From positions 1-62,348 of the forward strand of contig LUOO01000103.1 in the NCBI GenBank assembly GCA_001626765.1: 62,348 nucleotides of DNA, in the 5' to 3' direction. The position numbers and the translations under genes are program-made. This DNA is from Maritimibacter sp. REDSEA-S28_B5 (GTDB taxonomy: Bacteria > Pseudomonadota > Alphaproteobacteria > Rhodobacterales > Rhodobacteraceae). The notes under the pieces were generated by a model. The model searched no databases and was not told the origin of the DNA. It worked only from the letters and a program-made list of their open reading frames with translations. Of this stretch, positions 36,581-45,146 are shown one piece after another (position 1 is the first letter of the stretch; every line of letters begins with the position of its first letter).

Positions 36581-37765
36581 CTAGAGCCCCGCCTCTTTGG
36601 CGATCTCGGCCTTGGACTTGCGCGCCCGCTCGGTCGCGGACTTGAGCTGCCCGCAGGCCGCCATGATGTCCTCGCCACGGGGCGTGCGGATCGGGCTGGC
36701 ATAGCCCGCCTGATAGATGATGTTGGCGAAGGCGCGGATGCGGTTGTTGGACGACCGCTTGTAGGGTGCTCCGGGCCATTCGTTGAAGGGGATCAGGTTG
36801 ATCTTGGCCGGGATGCCCTTGATCAGCTCGAGCAGGCGATAGGCGTCTTCATCGCTGTCGTTGACCCCTGCGAGCATCACGTATTCAAACGTGATCCGCT
36901 CGGAGTTGGACAGCTTCGGATAGTCGCGCAGCGATTGCAGCAGCGTCTCTATGTTCCAGCGTTTGTTGATCGGCACCAACTTGTCGCGCGTCTCGTCGGT
37001 GGTGGCGTGGAAGCTGATGGCGAGCATGCAACCGATTTCCTCGCCCGCCCGCGCGATCTCGGGCACGACGCCCGAGGTGGAGAGCGTGATCCGGCGGCGG
37101 CTGAGCGAAATGCCTTCGCCATCCATCGCGATCTTCATCGCGTCGCGCACGGCGTCGAAGTTGTAAAGCGGCTCGCCCATGCCCATGAGCACGATGTTCG
37201 AGACAAGGCGCGGCTGTTCGCCCATGCCCTTGCCCGCCGGCACCCAGTCGCCCAGATCGTCGCGCGCCATCATGATCTGGCCGACGATCTCGCCCGCCGT
37301 CAGGTTGCGCACGAGCTTTTGCGTGCCGGTGTGGCAGAAGGAACAGGTGAGCGTGCAGCCGACCTGCGACGAAACACAGAGCGTGCCGCGATCCTCTTCG
37401 GGGATATAGACGACTTCGACCTCGTGCCCGCCAGCGATGCGCACGAGATACTTGCGCGTTCCATCGGTCGAGACCTGCTTCGACACCACCTCGGGCACCC
37501 GGATCTCGAAATTCTCCGACAGGAGTGCGCGGTAGTCCTTGGCGAGGTTCGTCATCTCGTCAAAGTCCCGCACGCCCTTCTGATAGACCCATTGCCAGAC
37601 TTGGCCCATCCGCATCTTGGCCTGTTTCTCGGGAGTCCCGGCGGCGATCAGCGCCTCGCGCATCCCGTCGCGGGTGAGGCCGACGAGGTTCACCTTTCCC
37701 GTGCCCTCCGCATCCTTGCGAGGGATCGTCAGCACGTCCTGCGTGATCGGGGCTGATGCGGTCAT
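36581..37765 (-). CDS. rlmN: Dual-specificity 23S rRNA A2503 / tRNA A37 methyltransferase RlmN
   Basis: A 394-aa radical-SAM enzyme. The cluster motif C137-x3-C141-x2-C144 is in [14 protein letters not shown]. The accessory methylated cysteine is Cys371 in [21 protein letters not shown] and [19 protein letters not shown] are further family motifs. It methylates C2 of A2503 in 23S rRNA and of A37 in some tRNAs. Confidence 0.96.
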   Translation of the reverse strand: MTASAPITQDVLTIPRKDAEGTGKVNLVGLTRDGMREALIAAGTPEKQAKMRMGQVWQWVYQKGVRDFDEMTNLAKDYRALLSENFEIRVPEVVSKQVSTDGTRKYLVRIAGGHEVEVVYIPEEDRGTLCVSSQVGCTLTCSFCHTGTQKLVRNLTAGEIVGQIMMARDDLGDWVPAGKGMGEQPRLVSNIVLMGMGEPLYNFDAVRDAMKIAMDGEGISLSRRRITLSTSGVVPEIARAGEEIGCMLAISFHATTDETRDKLVPINKRWNIETLLQSLRDYPKLSNSERITFEYVMLAGVNDSDEDAYRLLELIKGIPAKINLIPFNEWPGAPYKRSSNNRIRAFANIIYQAGYASPIRTPRGEDIMAACGQLKSATERARKSKAEIAKEAGL

Positions 37766-37818
37766 CTGTCAAAGCTCCAGTGGGATGAGGGGCTATATAG
37801 GGAAACCCTAGCACAAAT

Positions 37819-37850
37819 CAAAAGAAAACGCCCCGGTGTGGACCGGGGCG
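37819..37850 (-). terminator. Rho-independent terminator of the ialB-like gene
   Basis: On the minus strand CGCCCCGGT and ACCGGGGCG form a 9-bp perfect stem with a 4-base loop, followed by TTTTCTTTTG. It begins 22 bases after the stop. Confidence 0.9.
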
Positions 37851-37872
37851 CGGTTATTCACTATCGCGTGGT

Positions 37873-38397
37873 TTACTGGCAGCGCGCGCCCGCGTCATCC
37901 ACGGCGGCGGTGAAGCCCATCAGGCTGAAGGTGTCCTCGGTCCGCGTGCCGCGGCTCGAATTGCCGACGAGGACCGCATTCGCGCCGCCCTTGAGCGCGG
38001 CGACGATCTTGGCGTCCTCCTCCGGCCCGCCAGACCAAGCCCATTCGCCATCCGTGAAGAGGTTGAACGTCTCGTCGCCCACGGTCAGCGTCACGGTCGA
38101 TCCGCCCGCGAAGGGGTAGCCGCCGGTAAAGCTCACGACGCCGTTGGCGCCCTGACGGTAGCTCACAAAGAGCAGGATGTCGCCCCGGTTCACCGCGACC
38201 GAGCGGCCGTCCTTGGTGTTCACCGTCTGCTTGGGTTTTGAAACGCTCCAGCATTCCTGCGGATCGCCCTCGACGAAAACGGACCAATCGGTGTTTGCCG
38301 CGACGCGGTTGGTGCTCTCCTGGGCTACCGCTGCTCCAGCGCCGACGCCCATGGCGACCGCCGCGAAGCACAGGCCCTGTGCAATGCGTGATGTCAT
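37873..38397 (-). CDS. Invasion-associated locus B (IalB) family periplasmic protein
   Basis: A 174-aa protein with a signal peptide (MTSRIAQGLCFAAVAMGVGA, cleavage after AVAQ or AVA near residue 25). The mature domain has the IalB pattern TDWSVFVEGDPQECWSVSKP, with paired cysteines near the start and the last residues (ARCQ). The family was named from Bartonella but is common in free-living alphaproteobacteria, where its role is unclear. The frame is open upstream; ATG 38397 starts the signal peptide. Confidence 0.85.
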   Translation of the reverse strand: MTSRIAQGLCFAAVAMGVGAGAAVAQESTNRVAANTDWSVFVEGDPQECWSVSKPKQTVNTKDGRSVAVNRGDILLFVSYRQGANGVVSFTGGYPFAGGSTVTLTVGDETFNLFTDGEWAWSGGPEEDAKIVAALKGGANAVLVGNSSRGTRTEDTFSLMGFTAAVDDAGARCQ

Positions 38398-38634
38398 GTC
38401 TAACACAGCCTCCAGACTGCCTCTGCCTCTTGGACCTGACAAGGACCCTCGCGGGTCCCGTTGCCCTACCATCTGACGTGGTGTTTCACGGCTTGGGGTC
38501 CGACTTCAACTCATGGGCGGAATTGTAACGCGTTTTCGCCGGTTTTTGAAAGCCCTGTCGGCGGAAAATCGCACGAATACGGGGGATTGCGTGTCGGCGG
38601 AGGGCTGCCGACGAACCGTCACCCCGCGCTGGGC

Positions 38635-39534
38635 CTATTGACCCCGCGTTGCGTTGGCGTCCGTGACAAAGTCCGCGCGGGCGTAGCCTTGCAGATAAAG
38701 CAATGCGGTCAGGTCGCCGTGATTCACCCGGATGTCGCATTCCGCCGCCACCGAAGGCTTGGCGTGAAGAGCGACCCCCGCACCCGCGAGCGACAGCATC
38801 CCGAGGTCGTTGGCCCCATCCCCGACGGCGATCACATCGTCGTGCGCGATGCCCAGGCGGGCACTGATGTCTTCCAGCGCGGCAACCTTGGCGGCGCGGC
38901 CGAGAATCGGCTCGCCCACGGTGCCGTCGAGCGCCCCGTCCACGATGGTGAGCGTGTTGGCGCGGTTCTCGTCAAAGCCGAGATGCGTGGCCACCTGCGC
39001 GGTGAAGGCGGTGAAGCCGCCCGACACGAGCGCGGCATAGCCACCGTTCGCCCGCATGGTCGCAACGAGTTCCCTGCCGCCGGGCATGTAGGTGATCCGT
39101 TCCGCCAGCACCTTGTCGATCACGCTGGCAGGGAGCCCCTTGAGCAGGCCGACCCGTTCCCGGAGTGCGCCCTCGAAATCCAGTTCGCCGTTCATTGCGC
39201 GGGCGGTGATCCCCGCGACACGTTCGCCCACGCCCGCCTCGGCGGCCAACTCGTCGATACATTCCTGCTGGATCATCGTGCTGTCCATATCGGCCAGAAG
39301 CATCTTCTTGCGGCGACCCTCGGTCTGCTGCACGATCAGGTCGACGCCGCGGGCCTGAAGATCCTCCCACACCGACCAGCGATTGTCGGGCATCGCGGGC
39401 AGGTCGAACTCGGCGGCCTCATCGGGGGCCAGCCAACGGGCATCGGTCCCGCCCCAGGCATTGCGCAGGGTCTCGACAAGGGTCGTGTCGGTGGCACCGG
39501 TGCCCGGCGCCGAGATGAGCGTGGTGGTGAACAT
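38635..39534 (-). CDS. serB: Phosphoserine phosphatase
   Basis: A 299-aa HAD phosphatase, the final step of serine synthesis. The nucleophile motif is D82-M-D84-S-T (LLADMDSTMIQQ), and the magnesium motif is GDGANDLGML. SGGFTAF supplies the HAD motif II serine. The N-terminal ~70 residues are the usual extra regulatory-type domain of proteobacterial SerB. It is followed by 237 bases without a gene before the IalB gene. Confidence 0.95.
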   Translation of the reverse strand: MFTTTLISAPGTGATDTTLVETLRNAWGGTDARWLAPDEAAEFDLPAMPDNRWSVWEDLQARGVDLIVQQTEGRRKKMLLADMDSTMIQQECIDELAAEAGVGERVAGITARAMNGELDFEGALRERVGLLKGLPASVIDKVLAERITYMPGGRELVATMRANGGYAALVSGGFTAFTAQVATHLGFDENRANTLTIVDGALDGTVGEPILGRAAKVAALEDISARLGIAHDDVIAVGDGANDLGMLSLAGAGVALHAKPSVAAECDIRVNHGDLTALLYLQGYARADFVTDANATRGQ

Positions 39535-39600
39535 GGGCGGCTCCTTTTGCGGGAGCGATACCCAGTCGGGGTCGAAAGTGCCAGACGGTTGTTGACCGGA

Positions 39601-40230
39601 TCACGATTGCGGGGCGCGCAGGGCGTCGACCTCGGTCGCGGCGATCTCGTCGCCGGAGGCGAGGATAAGGACGGTGCGCCCGCCCTCGACCTTGGCCTCG
39701 ACCACTTCGGAATAGATCGACATCTGTTTCTCGGACATGACACCGTTGGCGTTGTAGCTTTGCAGGTGGAAACTGTAGTCGCCCTCGGGCATGAGCTGTC
39801 CCGTGGTGTCGAGACCCGCCCATTGCGTGCTGTCGTCGGCGACCGAGACCTCGAAGCGGTCGACCAGATCGCCCGCAGCATCGCGCACCACGACGAAGGC
39901 GCGCGCGGTGGTGGTCGCCCGCGCCTCCATCCCGACCCAGCCGACCAGATCGGACATGGACAGAAGGCCCAGCTGGGATTGCACCTCTTTCAGAAGATCG
40001 TTGGTGCGCACCTGCTGTTCGACGCCCGAGAAGGTGGCGAGTTGCACTGCGTAATCCGAGCTTTCGATGGGATTGAGCGGGTCCTGATTTTCCATTTGGA
40101 CCGTGAGCATCTTGAGGAACGTCTCGAAATCCGACGAGATCATCGTGCCCTGCTGCGTGGCGTCCCCGGCGGCAGAGGCGGAGGCGCCGTAGGCAGTGTT
40201 GGTGTAGTTGGTTGAGGTGACGTCCATCAT
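39601..40230 (-). CDS. flgD: Flagellar hook-capping protein FlgD
   Basis: A 209-aa scaffold for hook assembly. The N-terminal conserved block is DFETFLKMLTVQMENQDPLNPIESSDYAVQLATFSGVEQQ, seen here in part, and the C-terminal half has the FlgD Ig-like fold (MPEGDYSFHLQSYNANG). ATG 40230 or 40227 both fit. It begins seven bases after the fliK stop, so the two are one operon. Confidence 0.93.
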   Translation of the reverse strand: MMDVTSTNYTNTAYGASASAAGDATQQGTMISSDFETFLKMLTVQMENQDPLNPIESSDYAVQLATFSGVEQQVRTNDLLKEVQSQLGLLSMSDLVGWVGMEARATTTARAFVVVRDAAGDLVDRFEVSVADDSTQWAGLDTTGQLMPEGDYSFHLQSYNANGVMSEKQMSIYSEVVEAKVEGGRTVLILASGDEIAATEVDALRAPQS

Positions 40231-40236
40231 GGCTCC

Positions 40237-41337
40237 TTACAGGCGAAGGTCGAGCGCGCCGCTGCCCAAGGTTTGCTGCGGCGGAAGGGCGAGGGGTCCG
40301 GGCGATCCGACGGTGTCGGCCCGGGCGCCGGCCCGGGGGTCCGGGGACCCGCCGCCGCCCTGCCGGGTGCCTCCCGAGGACCCGCCGCCGAAGCTGAAGT
40401 TCAGGTGCGAATAGCCAAGGTTTCTCAGGTCCGTCTCGAGCAGCCCGATGTTGCGCCGGATGAGGTCGAGCGTTTCGGGCCGTTCGGCGGCGAGCGTCAC
40501 GGTCAACCCGCCCGCGTCCGGGGAGAAACCTAGCGTCAGCCGGCCCAGTTCGGCCGGGCGCAGCGATACCTCGAGCGCGTCGTCGCTGCCGGCCCGTATG
40601 ATGTCGGCGATTTGCGCCGAGACGTGACGCCCGGTTTCGGGTTGGGCGAAAATCGAGGTGTCCAGGGACGTGACCGGCGCGCGGGCGGTCCGCAAAGTAT
40701 CCGGGAAAGCCACAGTCTCGGTCGGGAAGGCCGACAGATCGGACAAGACCGAAGGGCTGTCGACGCTGCCGGCCTGAGTAGCCGCGGACGGGGGAGGCGA
40801 GGTCCCAGCGGCGCCCGTGGGTTGCGTGGTCTCCGCGCGTGTTGCGGCGAGGTCGGACGAAGCGGTCGTGACGGCGTCAATCGTCCCGACTGTGTTCACC
40901 TCGCCTTCGCCGTCCATGTTCTCGGTCCGTGTTGAGGAAACGGCGAACGCCGCCCCCGGCCCCGGTGCGGTGGTCGTCGGCTGGGTCGCGGCAGGTTTCC
41001 ACCGGGCTTGTTGAACCGGGCTATCGGTCCGCACGTCCTGTGGCCGGGCATCATCAGAGACTCGAGTGACTCCCCTGGACCCGGACGGGGCCCCGGCTGC
41101 CGCAAGCGCGTCCGACCCGGCCCGCGACGTGCCTTGGTGCGCTGGATCTGATGCGGTCCCATCCTTGGCACCCGCCAAGGGCAGATCAGTAGTTTCAGCC
41201 AGGTTTGCTTGCGGGGCGGGATCTGCGCCGTTCCGCCCGGCCTGTCCTTCCGGTGGGGCGGCGGGCTGGCTGACGTTGACGATATGACTTGCCTCAAGGT
41301 CCTGCCTGGTGGCGGCGGTGTAGCCGGGCGTTTCCAA
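40237..41337 (-). CDS. fliK: Flagellar hook-length control protein FliK, C-terminal part (frame-disrupted)
   Basis: A 366-codon frame. Most is low-complexity, Pro/Ala/Thr-rich as in FliK rulers; the C-terminal ~130 residues hold the Flg_hook domain, DALEVSLRPAELGRLTLGFSPDAGGLTVTLAAE, which switches export from hook to filament substrates. The only initiator is TTG 41337, without a ribosome site. The N-terminal part of the same protein lies in another frame at 41294-41734. Joining them requires one base to be skipped between 41294 and about 41360. Confidence 0.8.
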   Translation of the reverse strand: METPGYTAATRQDLEASHIVNVSQPAAPPEGQAGRNGADPAPQANLAETTDLPLAGAKDGTASDPAHQGTSRAGSDALAAAGAPSGSRGVTRVSDDARPQDVRTDSPVQQARWKPAATQPTTTAPGPGAAFAVSSTRTENMDGEGEVNTVGTIDAVTTASSDLAATRAETTQPTGAAGTSPPPSAATQAGSVDSPSVLSDLSAFPTETVAFPDTLRTARAPVTSLDTSIFAQPETGRHVSAQIADIIRAGSDDALEVSLRPAELGRLTLGFSPDAGGLTVTLAAERPETLDLIRRNIGLLETDLRNLGYSHLNFSFGGGSSGGTRQGGGGSPDPRAGARADTVGSPGPLALPPQQTLGSGALDLRL

Positions 41338-41734
41338 AGATTGTCTCAGGCGAGATCACCACAGCCTCGCTCGGCTCCGCGCTGAAATCGCTTGTGTCCT
41401 GCGAAGCACCTGGTCCTTGGTCATACCCACCAGTCGTTTCGGTGCCGTGAGGTGTTTGCGTCGCGGTGTCCGTGCGCGGAATGTCTGGCATCCGCCCGGC
41501 GTTTCGATCCGTTCCATCCTGCCGACTTCGGTTTCCGTCGCCTGTCTGCACCGTATCCCGGCCCGACGCAGTCGACGAATTGTAGCGCGTGTCCGGCCCG
41601 GTTTCCGTCTCGCGCGGCACCGAGTTGTCATAGGTCGACGAAAAGTCATCTGCGGACCCGGCATCCGCACGCGGTTTCGATCCAGTCGCATCCCTCTGCA
41701 AAGAAGGAGCCAATCCGACGAAAGGCAGTTCCAT
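41294..41734 (-). CDS. fliK: FliK N-terminal part (frame-disrupted)
   Basis: A 146-codon frame with ATG at 41734, starting MELPFVGLAPS and continuing as Ser/Thr/Asp/Gly-rich low-complexity sequence of FliK type. It ends early (HRRHQAGP, then TGA) where the downstream fliK frame takes over, so the two overlap by 44 bases. The start region faces the flgJ-like gene, giving the normal divergent order. Either a real frameshift or a one-base sequence error. Confidence 0.6.
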   Translation of the reverse strand: MELPFVGLAPSLQRDATGSKPRADAGSADDFSSTYDNSVPRETETGPDTRYNSSTASGRDTVQTGDGNRSRQDGTDRNAGRMPDIPRTDTATQTPHGTETTGGYDQGPGASQDTSDFSAEPSEAVVISPETIFGNARLHRRHQAGP

Positions 41735-41846
41735 GTGAGCTCCGGGTATTCTGACACCTTGAGGTGGTTTTATCGGTGAGGGATTACCGATTCTTTACCG
41801 GTGCCGGCTCATGGTCGAAAAAATCTCTCAATTCGAAGGGTTCGAC

Positions 41847-42152
41847 ATGGACGTCTCATTGCCAATCCGCCCGGACACGGGCCGCGCGCCATTGCCGCTT
41901 TCTCCCACCACGCACACCGATCAGAAGCTGCGCGATGCCGCGAAAGAACTTGAGGCAACCTTTCTCGCGGAAATGCTGAAATCGGCGGGCCTCGGCGAGT
42001 TGCCAGAGACCTTCGGCGGCGGGGCAGGAGAAGAGCAGTTCAGTTCTTTTCTGCGTCTGGAACAGGCCCGCGACATGGTGGCGGCGGGCGGGATCGGACT
42101 AGCCGAAACACTGTTCAACGCGATGAAGGACCAATCCCATGGGGTTGTTTGA
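41847..42152 (+). CDS. Rod-binding protein (FlgJ N-domain type, no muramidase domain)
   Basis: A 101-aa protein matching the FlgJ N-terminal rod-cap domain: KLRDAAKELEATFLAEMLKSAGLGE, GGGAGEEQFSSFLRLEQARDMVAAGGIGLAETLF. There is no peptidoglycan hydrolase domain; a separate SltF-like enzyme is encoded at 56278-57033. ATG 41847 has AAGGG eight bases upstream; ATG 41811 is also in frame. It overlaps the next gene by 14 bases. Confidence 0.85.
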   Translation: MDVSLPIRPDTGRAPLPLSPTTHTDQKLRDAAKELEATFLAEMLKSAGLGELPETFGGGAGEEQFSSFLRLEQARDMVAAGGIGLAETLFNAMKDQSHGVV

Positions 42153-42492
42153 CGGCAAGAGCCTTGGCCAATCGCTGTCCGCGCTCCTGGACCGGGAAAA
42201 GGCGATGATCCTGCGCGGCGACCTCGTTTCGGTCCATAAGCTGGCCGCCGAGAAGGAACGACTTCTCAAGCGGCTCGCGCGCTCGCCGCTGCAACGTGCG
42301 ACCCTTGCCGACCTGCGCCGCCGCGCGTCGCGCAACAATGACCTGCTTGCGGCCTCCGCGCGCGGCTTTCAGGCGGTGATCGACCATCTGCGCCAGGCGC
42401 CAGCCGCCGAGGATCACCTGAAGACATACGGAAAAAACGGTCAGTCTGACGTTCTGGGCAAGCGAAATCCGGGGTTCAACCGGCGCGCGTGA
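42139..42492 (+). CDS. FlgN-like flagellar export chaperone
   Basis: A 117-aa, strongly helical and charged protein (SLSALLDREKAMILRGDLVSVHKLAAEKERLLKRL in parts) matching the FlgN pattern. FlgN chaperones the hook-filament junction proteins FlgK and FlgL. It overlaps the flgJ-like gene by 14 bases. The sequence family is divergent, so assignment rests on size, helix pattern and position. Confidence 0.65.
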   Translation: MGLFDGKSLGQSLSALLDREKAMILRGDLVSVHKLAAEKERLLKRLARSPLQRATLADLRRRASRNNDLLAASARGFQAVIDHLRQAPAAEDHLKTYGKNGQSDVLGKRNPGFNRRA

Positions 42493-42541
42493 CCGGGCGC
42501 ATATAGAAGCGAAATGTCCCGTCTCGCGACCGGTTCTTGCC

Positions 42542-42568
42542 TAAAATACGACACATTCGCCCGGGATA
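42542..42568 (+). promoter_or_regulatory. Possible FliA-type flagellin promoter
   Basis: TAAA (42542-42545), 15 bases, then CCGGGATA (42561-42568) resembles the TAAA-N15-GCCGATAA consensus with mismatches in the second half. It would give a leader of about 165 bases before fliC. Confidence 0.3.
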
Positions 42569-42627
42569 CGTTCACCGTTCTTTTAGCACTCCCGGCGCAG
42601 GTTGCCCCTGCATCCTGAGGGGGTGGC

Positions 42628-42719
42628 ACGAGCGGCGAAGTCAATCGCTCGTAGAGGTCAGAACGACTCTGGAACCCGCCCTGAGCGGGCGGACCTCTAA
42701 CTGGCGCGAAACATGCGCC
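42628..42719 (+). promoter_or_regulatory. Structured 5' leader of the flagellin mRNA
   Basis: Three consecutive hairpins: ACGAGCG/CGCTCGT (42628-42652), TAGAGGTC/GACCTCTA (42652-42699) enclosing CCCGC/GCGGG (42675-42689), and GGCGC/GCGCC (42703-42719). All stems are perfect. The ribosome site AAAGGA follows, just before the fliC ATG. In Caulobacter FlbT binds the flagellin leader and promotes its decay; flbT lies two genes downstream here. That this leader is the target is inference. Confidence 0.55.
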
Positions 42720-42741
42720 GCTGACTAAAGGAACTTTACGA

Positions 42742-44295
42742 ATGTCCAGCATTCTCACGAACTCCAGCGCCATGGTCGCGCTGCAAACACTGAAGTCGAT
42801 CAACTCGAACCTCCAGTCCACGCAGGCAGAGATCTCGACCGGGAAATCGGTCGCGACAGCCAAGGACAACTCGGCCGTCTGGGCGATTTCCAAGGTGATG
42901 GAGGCCGACGTGAACGGCTTCTCGGCGATCTCGGACTCGCTCTCGCTGGGTGAATCCACCGTCGCCGTGGCCCGACAGGCGTCCGAAACCGTGACCGACC
43001 TTCTCACCCAGATGAAGGGCAAGATCGTCGCGGCGCAGGAACAGAACGTCGATCGGGACAAGATCCAGACCGACATCGACGCACTGCGCAACCAGATCAA
43101 CTCGGTGGTTGGCGCGGCCCAGTTCAACGGGCTGAACATGGTCTCGGGCAGCGACACGGTGAACATCCTGTCTTCGCTCGACCGCGCGTCGGGCGGCACG
43201 GTGACGGCGTCGCATATCGCGGTGGCGAGCCAGGATCTGACCACAGCGGCGGGTTCGGTCGGTTCGACTGCCGTGTCCTCGGTCACGGCCTACGGTGGCG
43301 TGACGGCCCCCGGCGGTTCGATCTCGGCAACCGGCACGACCACGGCGGCGGCGGGCGTATCGGCAGAGGTGACCTTCGGCGTCGGGTCCCTTGCTGATGG
43401 CGACGTCTACGAGATGAACGTCGACGGCCACACGCTGACCTATACCGCGGTCGGCACCTCGGCGACGGCGGACGACATCGGTGCCTGGTTCGAGGCCGAG
43501 ATCAACGCGCTCGGGATCGAGGGCGTGACGGCGTCCAACTCGTCGGGCGTGCTCGATGTGTCCAACACCAACGCCTTTGAATCGGTCTCGATCACGCTGT
43601 CGTCCACGCAGGACGCCAACCTCGAGATGACCGACATCAACGGTTCGGGTTCTGCCCCCACCGATCCGGATTCGGCCACGATCCAGCAGCGGGCCGAAAC
43701 CATCGACTTCTCGACCACTGCCGGCGTGAACGATGGCGACTCCTTTGTCGTGACGGTCGGCTCGCAGTCCTTTTCCTACATCGCCGGTGCGGGCGAAACG
43801 ATGGAGGACGTGGCGCGCGGTCTGAAGACGGCGATCGACGGCGGCAACATGGACGGCGTGTCTACCAAGGTGCAGCAGGACGCCACGACCGGCCAATGGT
43901 CGCTTGCGGTCGATGATGACACCGGCGGCCGGTCGCTGAACCTCTCGGTGACTACGGGCGGTACGGCCTCGGGCGGGCTCTTCGGCCTCGACAACATCGA
44001 CGTGACGTCGGACGAAGGTGCCGCGGCCGCGCTCGACAACATCGAAACTATGATCGACACTGCGATCGACGCCTCGGCGTCCTTCGGCTCGGCCGCCGGC
44101 CGGATCGAGACGCAGTCGGACTTCATCAGCGGCCTGACGGACTCGCTCAAGAACGGCATCGGGTCGCTGGTCGACGCGGATATGGAAGCCGCCTCGGCCC
44201 GCCTGCAAGCGCTTCAGGTGCAGCAGCAGCTTGGCACACAGGCGCTGTCGATCGCCAACCAGGCGCCGCAGAACATCCTGTCGCTGTTCCGCTGA
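42742..44295 (+). CDS. fliC: Flagellin
   Basis: A 517-aa filament protein. The conserved N-terminal D0/D1 region (MSSILTNSSAMVALQTLKSI to about residue 150) and C-terminal region (about 430-517, ending LGTQALSIANQAPQNILSLFR) flank a variable centre. That centre contains two similar repeats (about residues 214-291 and 328-405, each a GD-x-Y/F-x-V core plus an acidic helix) likely forming surface domains. No cysteine is seen. The long structured leader and the downstream flaF and flbT suggest post-transcriptional control. Confidence 0.95.
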   Translation: MSSILTNSSAMVALQTLKSINSNLQSTQAEISTGKSVATAKDNSAVWAISKVMEADVNGFSAISDSLSLGESTVAVARQASETVTDLLTQMKGKIVAAQEQNVDRDKIQTDIDALRNQINSVVGAAQFNGLNMVSGSDTVNILSSLDRASGGTVTASHIAVASQDLTTAAGSVGSTAVSSVTAYGGVTAPGGSISATGTTTAAAGVSAEVTFGVGSLADGDVYEMNVDGHTLTYTAVGTSATADDIGAWFEAEINALGIEGVTASNSSGVLDVSNTNAFESVSITLSSTQDANLEMTDINGSGSAPTDPDSATIQQRAETIDFSTTAGVNDGDSFVVTVGSQSFSYIAGAGETMEDVARGLKTAIDGGNMDGVSTKVQQDATTGQWSLAVDDDTGGRSLNLSVTTGGTASGGLFGLDNIDVTSDEGAAAALDNIETMIDTAIDASASFGSAAGRIETQSDFISGLTDSLKNGIGSLVDADMEAASARLQALQVQQQLGTQALSIANQAPQNILSLFR

Positions 44296-44304
44296 TCCAC
44301 GCCC

Positions 44305-44330
44305 TACGGGGGGCCAAAAGGCCCCTCGTA
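44305..44330 (+). terminator. Intercistronic hairpin after fliC
   Basis: TACGGGGGGCC and GGCCCCTCGTA pair over 11 positions (one G-U) around an AAAA loop, 10 bases after the fliC stop and 41 before flaF. No T run follows, so it may stabilise the flagellin mRNA 3' end or terminate only partly. Confidence 0.6.
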
Positions 44331-44370
44331 ACCCAGTTTCGTGATCCCTCGTGTCCGGAAGGAAATTCCC

Positions 44371-44748
44371 GTGAACGCAATGAACATGGCCAAAATGGCC
44401 TATACCACGAACCAGGCCCCGATCCGGACCCCGCGCGGGACGGAATACGAGGCCTTTGCCCGCGTCACCCGGCGACTGAAAGCCGCCGCCGAACAGGGCA
44501 CCGCCGGTTTCGTTCAACTGGCCCAGGCCATCCACACCAACCGACAGCTCTGGACGATGCTCGCCGCAGATGTGGCCGAAGCCGACAATGGCCTGCCGCG
44601 CGACCTGCGCGCGCGCATCTTCTACCTCGCCGAATTCACCGCCCAGCACAGCCGCAAGATCCTGCGCGGCGAAGACAGCGTCGACGTGCTGGTCGAGATC
44701 AACACCGCCATCATGCGTGGCCTGCGCAACACGGTGGAAGCGGCATGA
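44371..44748 (+). CDS. flaF: Flagellar biosynthesis regulator FlaF
   Basis: A 125-aa protein matching FlaF: AYTTNQAPIRTPRGTEYEAFARVTRRLKAA and ADNGLPRDLRARIFYLAEFTAQHSRKIL. FlaF is needed for flagellin synthesis and secretion in alphaproteobacteria and acts against FlbT. GTG 44371 has GGAAGGAA eight bases upstream; ATG 44380 and 44386 are alternatives. The stop overlaps the flbT ATG by four bases. Confidence 0.92.
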   Translation: MNAMNMAKMAYTTNQAPIRTPRGTEYEAFARVTRRLKAAAEQGTAGFVQLAQAIHTNRQLWTMLAADVAEADNGLPRDLRARIFYLAEFTAQHSRKILRGEDSVDVLVEINTAIMRGLRNTVEAA

Positions 44749-45146
44749 GCGGTCTGGTTCTCAAGCTCGGTCCCAAGGAACGCGTCCTGATCAACGGGGC
44801 GGTCATCGAGAACGGCGACCGGAGATCCCGCCTGTCGATCCTCACGCAGGGCGCCAACATCCTGCGCCTGCGCGACGCAATCCACCCCGAGGAGGTCAAC
44901 ACCCCGGTCAGGCGCGTCTGCTACATCGCGCAGCTAGTCCTTTCGGGCGATGCGGACCCGGACGAGGCGAAACTGCAGCTCTTTCGCGGGATCGAACAGC
45001 TGTCGCAGGTGCTCACCGACCATGACAGCCGCACGCAACTGGCACAGGCGACCGAGGCGATCGCGGAGGGCCAATTCTATCAGGCGCTGAAATCGCTGCG
45101 CGCCCTTTTGCCGCGCGAAGAACGGCTGATGGCGAGCGCGAGATGA
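44745..45146 (+). CDS. flbT: Flagellin mRNA regulator FlbT
   Basis: A 133-aa protein, MSGLVLKLGPKERVLINGAVIENGDRR with the family motif RLRDAIHPEEVNTPVRRVCYIAQLVLSG in parts. FlbT binds flagellin mRNA leaders and represses translation until the hook is complete. It is coupled to flaF and the DUF1217 gene by ATGA overlaps. Confidence 0.94.
   Translation: MSGLVLKLGPKERVLINGAVIENGDRRSRLSILTQGANILRLRDAIHPEEVNTPVRRVCYIAQLVLSGDADPDEAKLQLFRGIEQLSQVLTDHDSRTQLAQATEAIAEGQFYQALKSLRALLPREERLMASAR

Noticed and set aside
35174..37756. 860-codon frame on plus opposite the Lpd-like gene and rlmN
   Set aside because: Spans two confident genes and their gap in antisense; no motifs.
41785..41815. TTAC-N7-TTAC in the fliK/flgJ divergent region as a CtrA site
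   Set aside because: One mismatch in each half-site makes it too weak to call without comparative data.
42736..44649. 637-codon frame on minus opposite fliC and flaF
   Set aside because: Antisense shadow of flagellin, with repetitive Arg/Gly/Val sequence and no domain.
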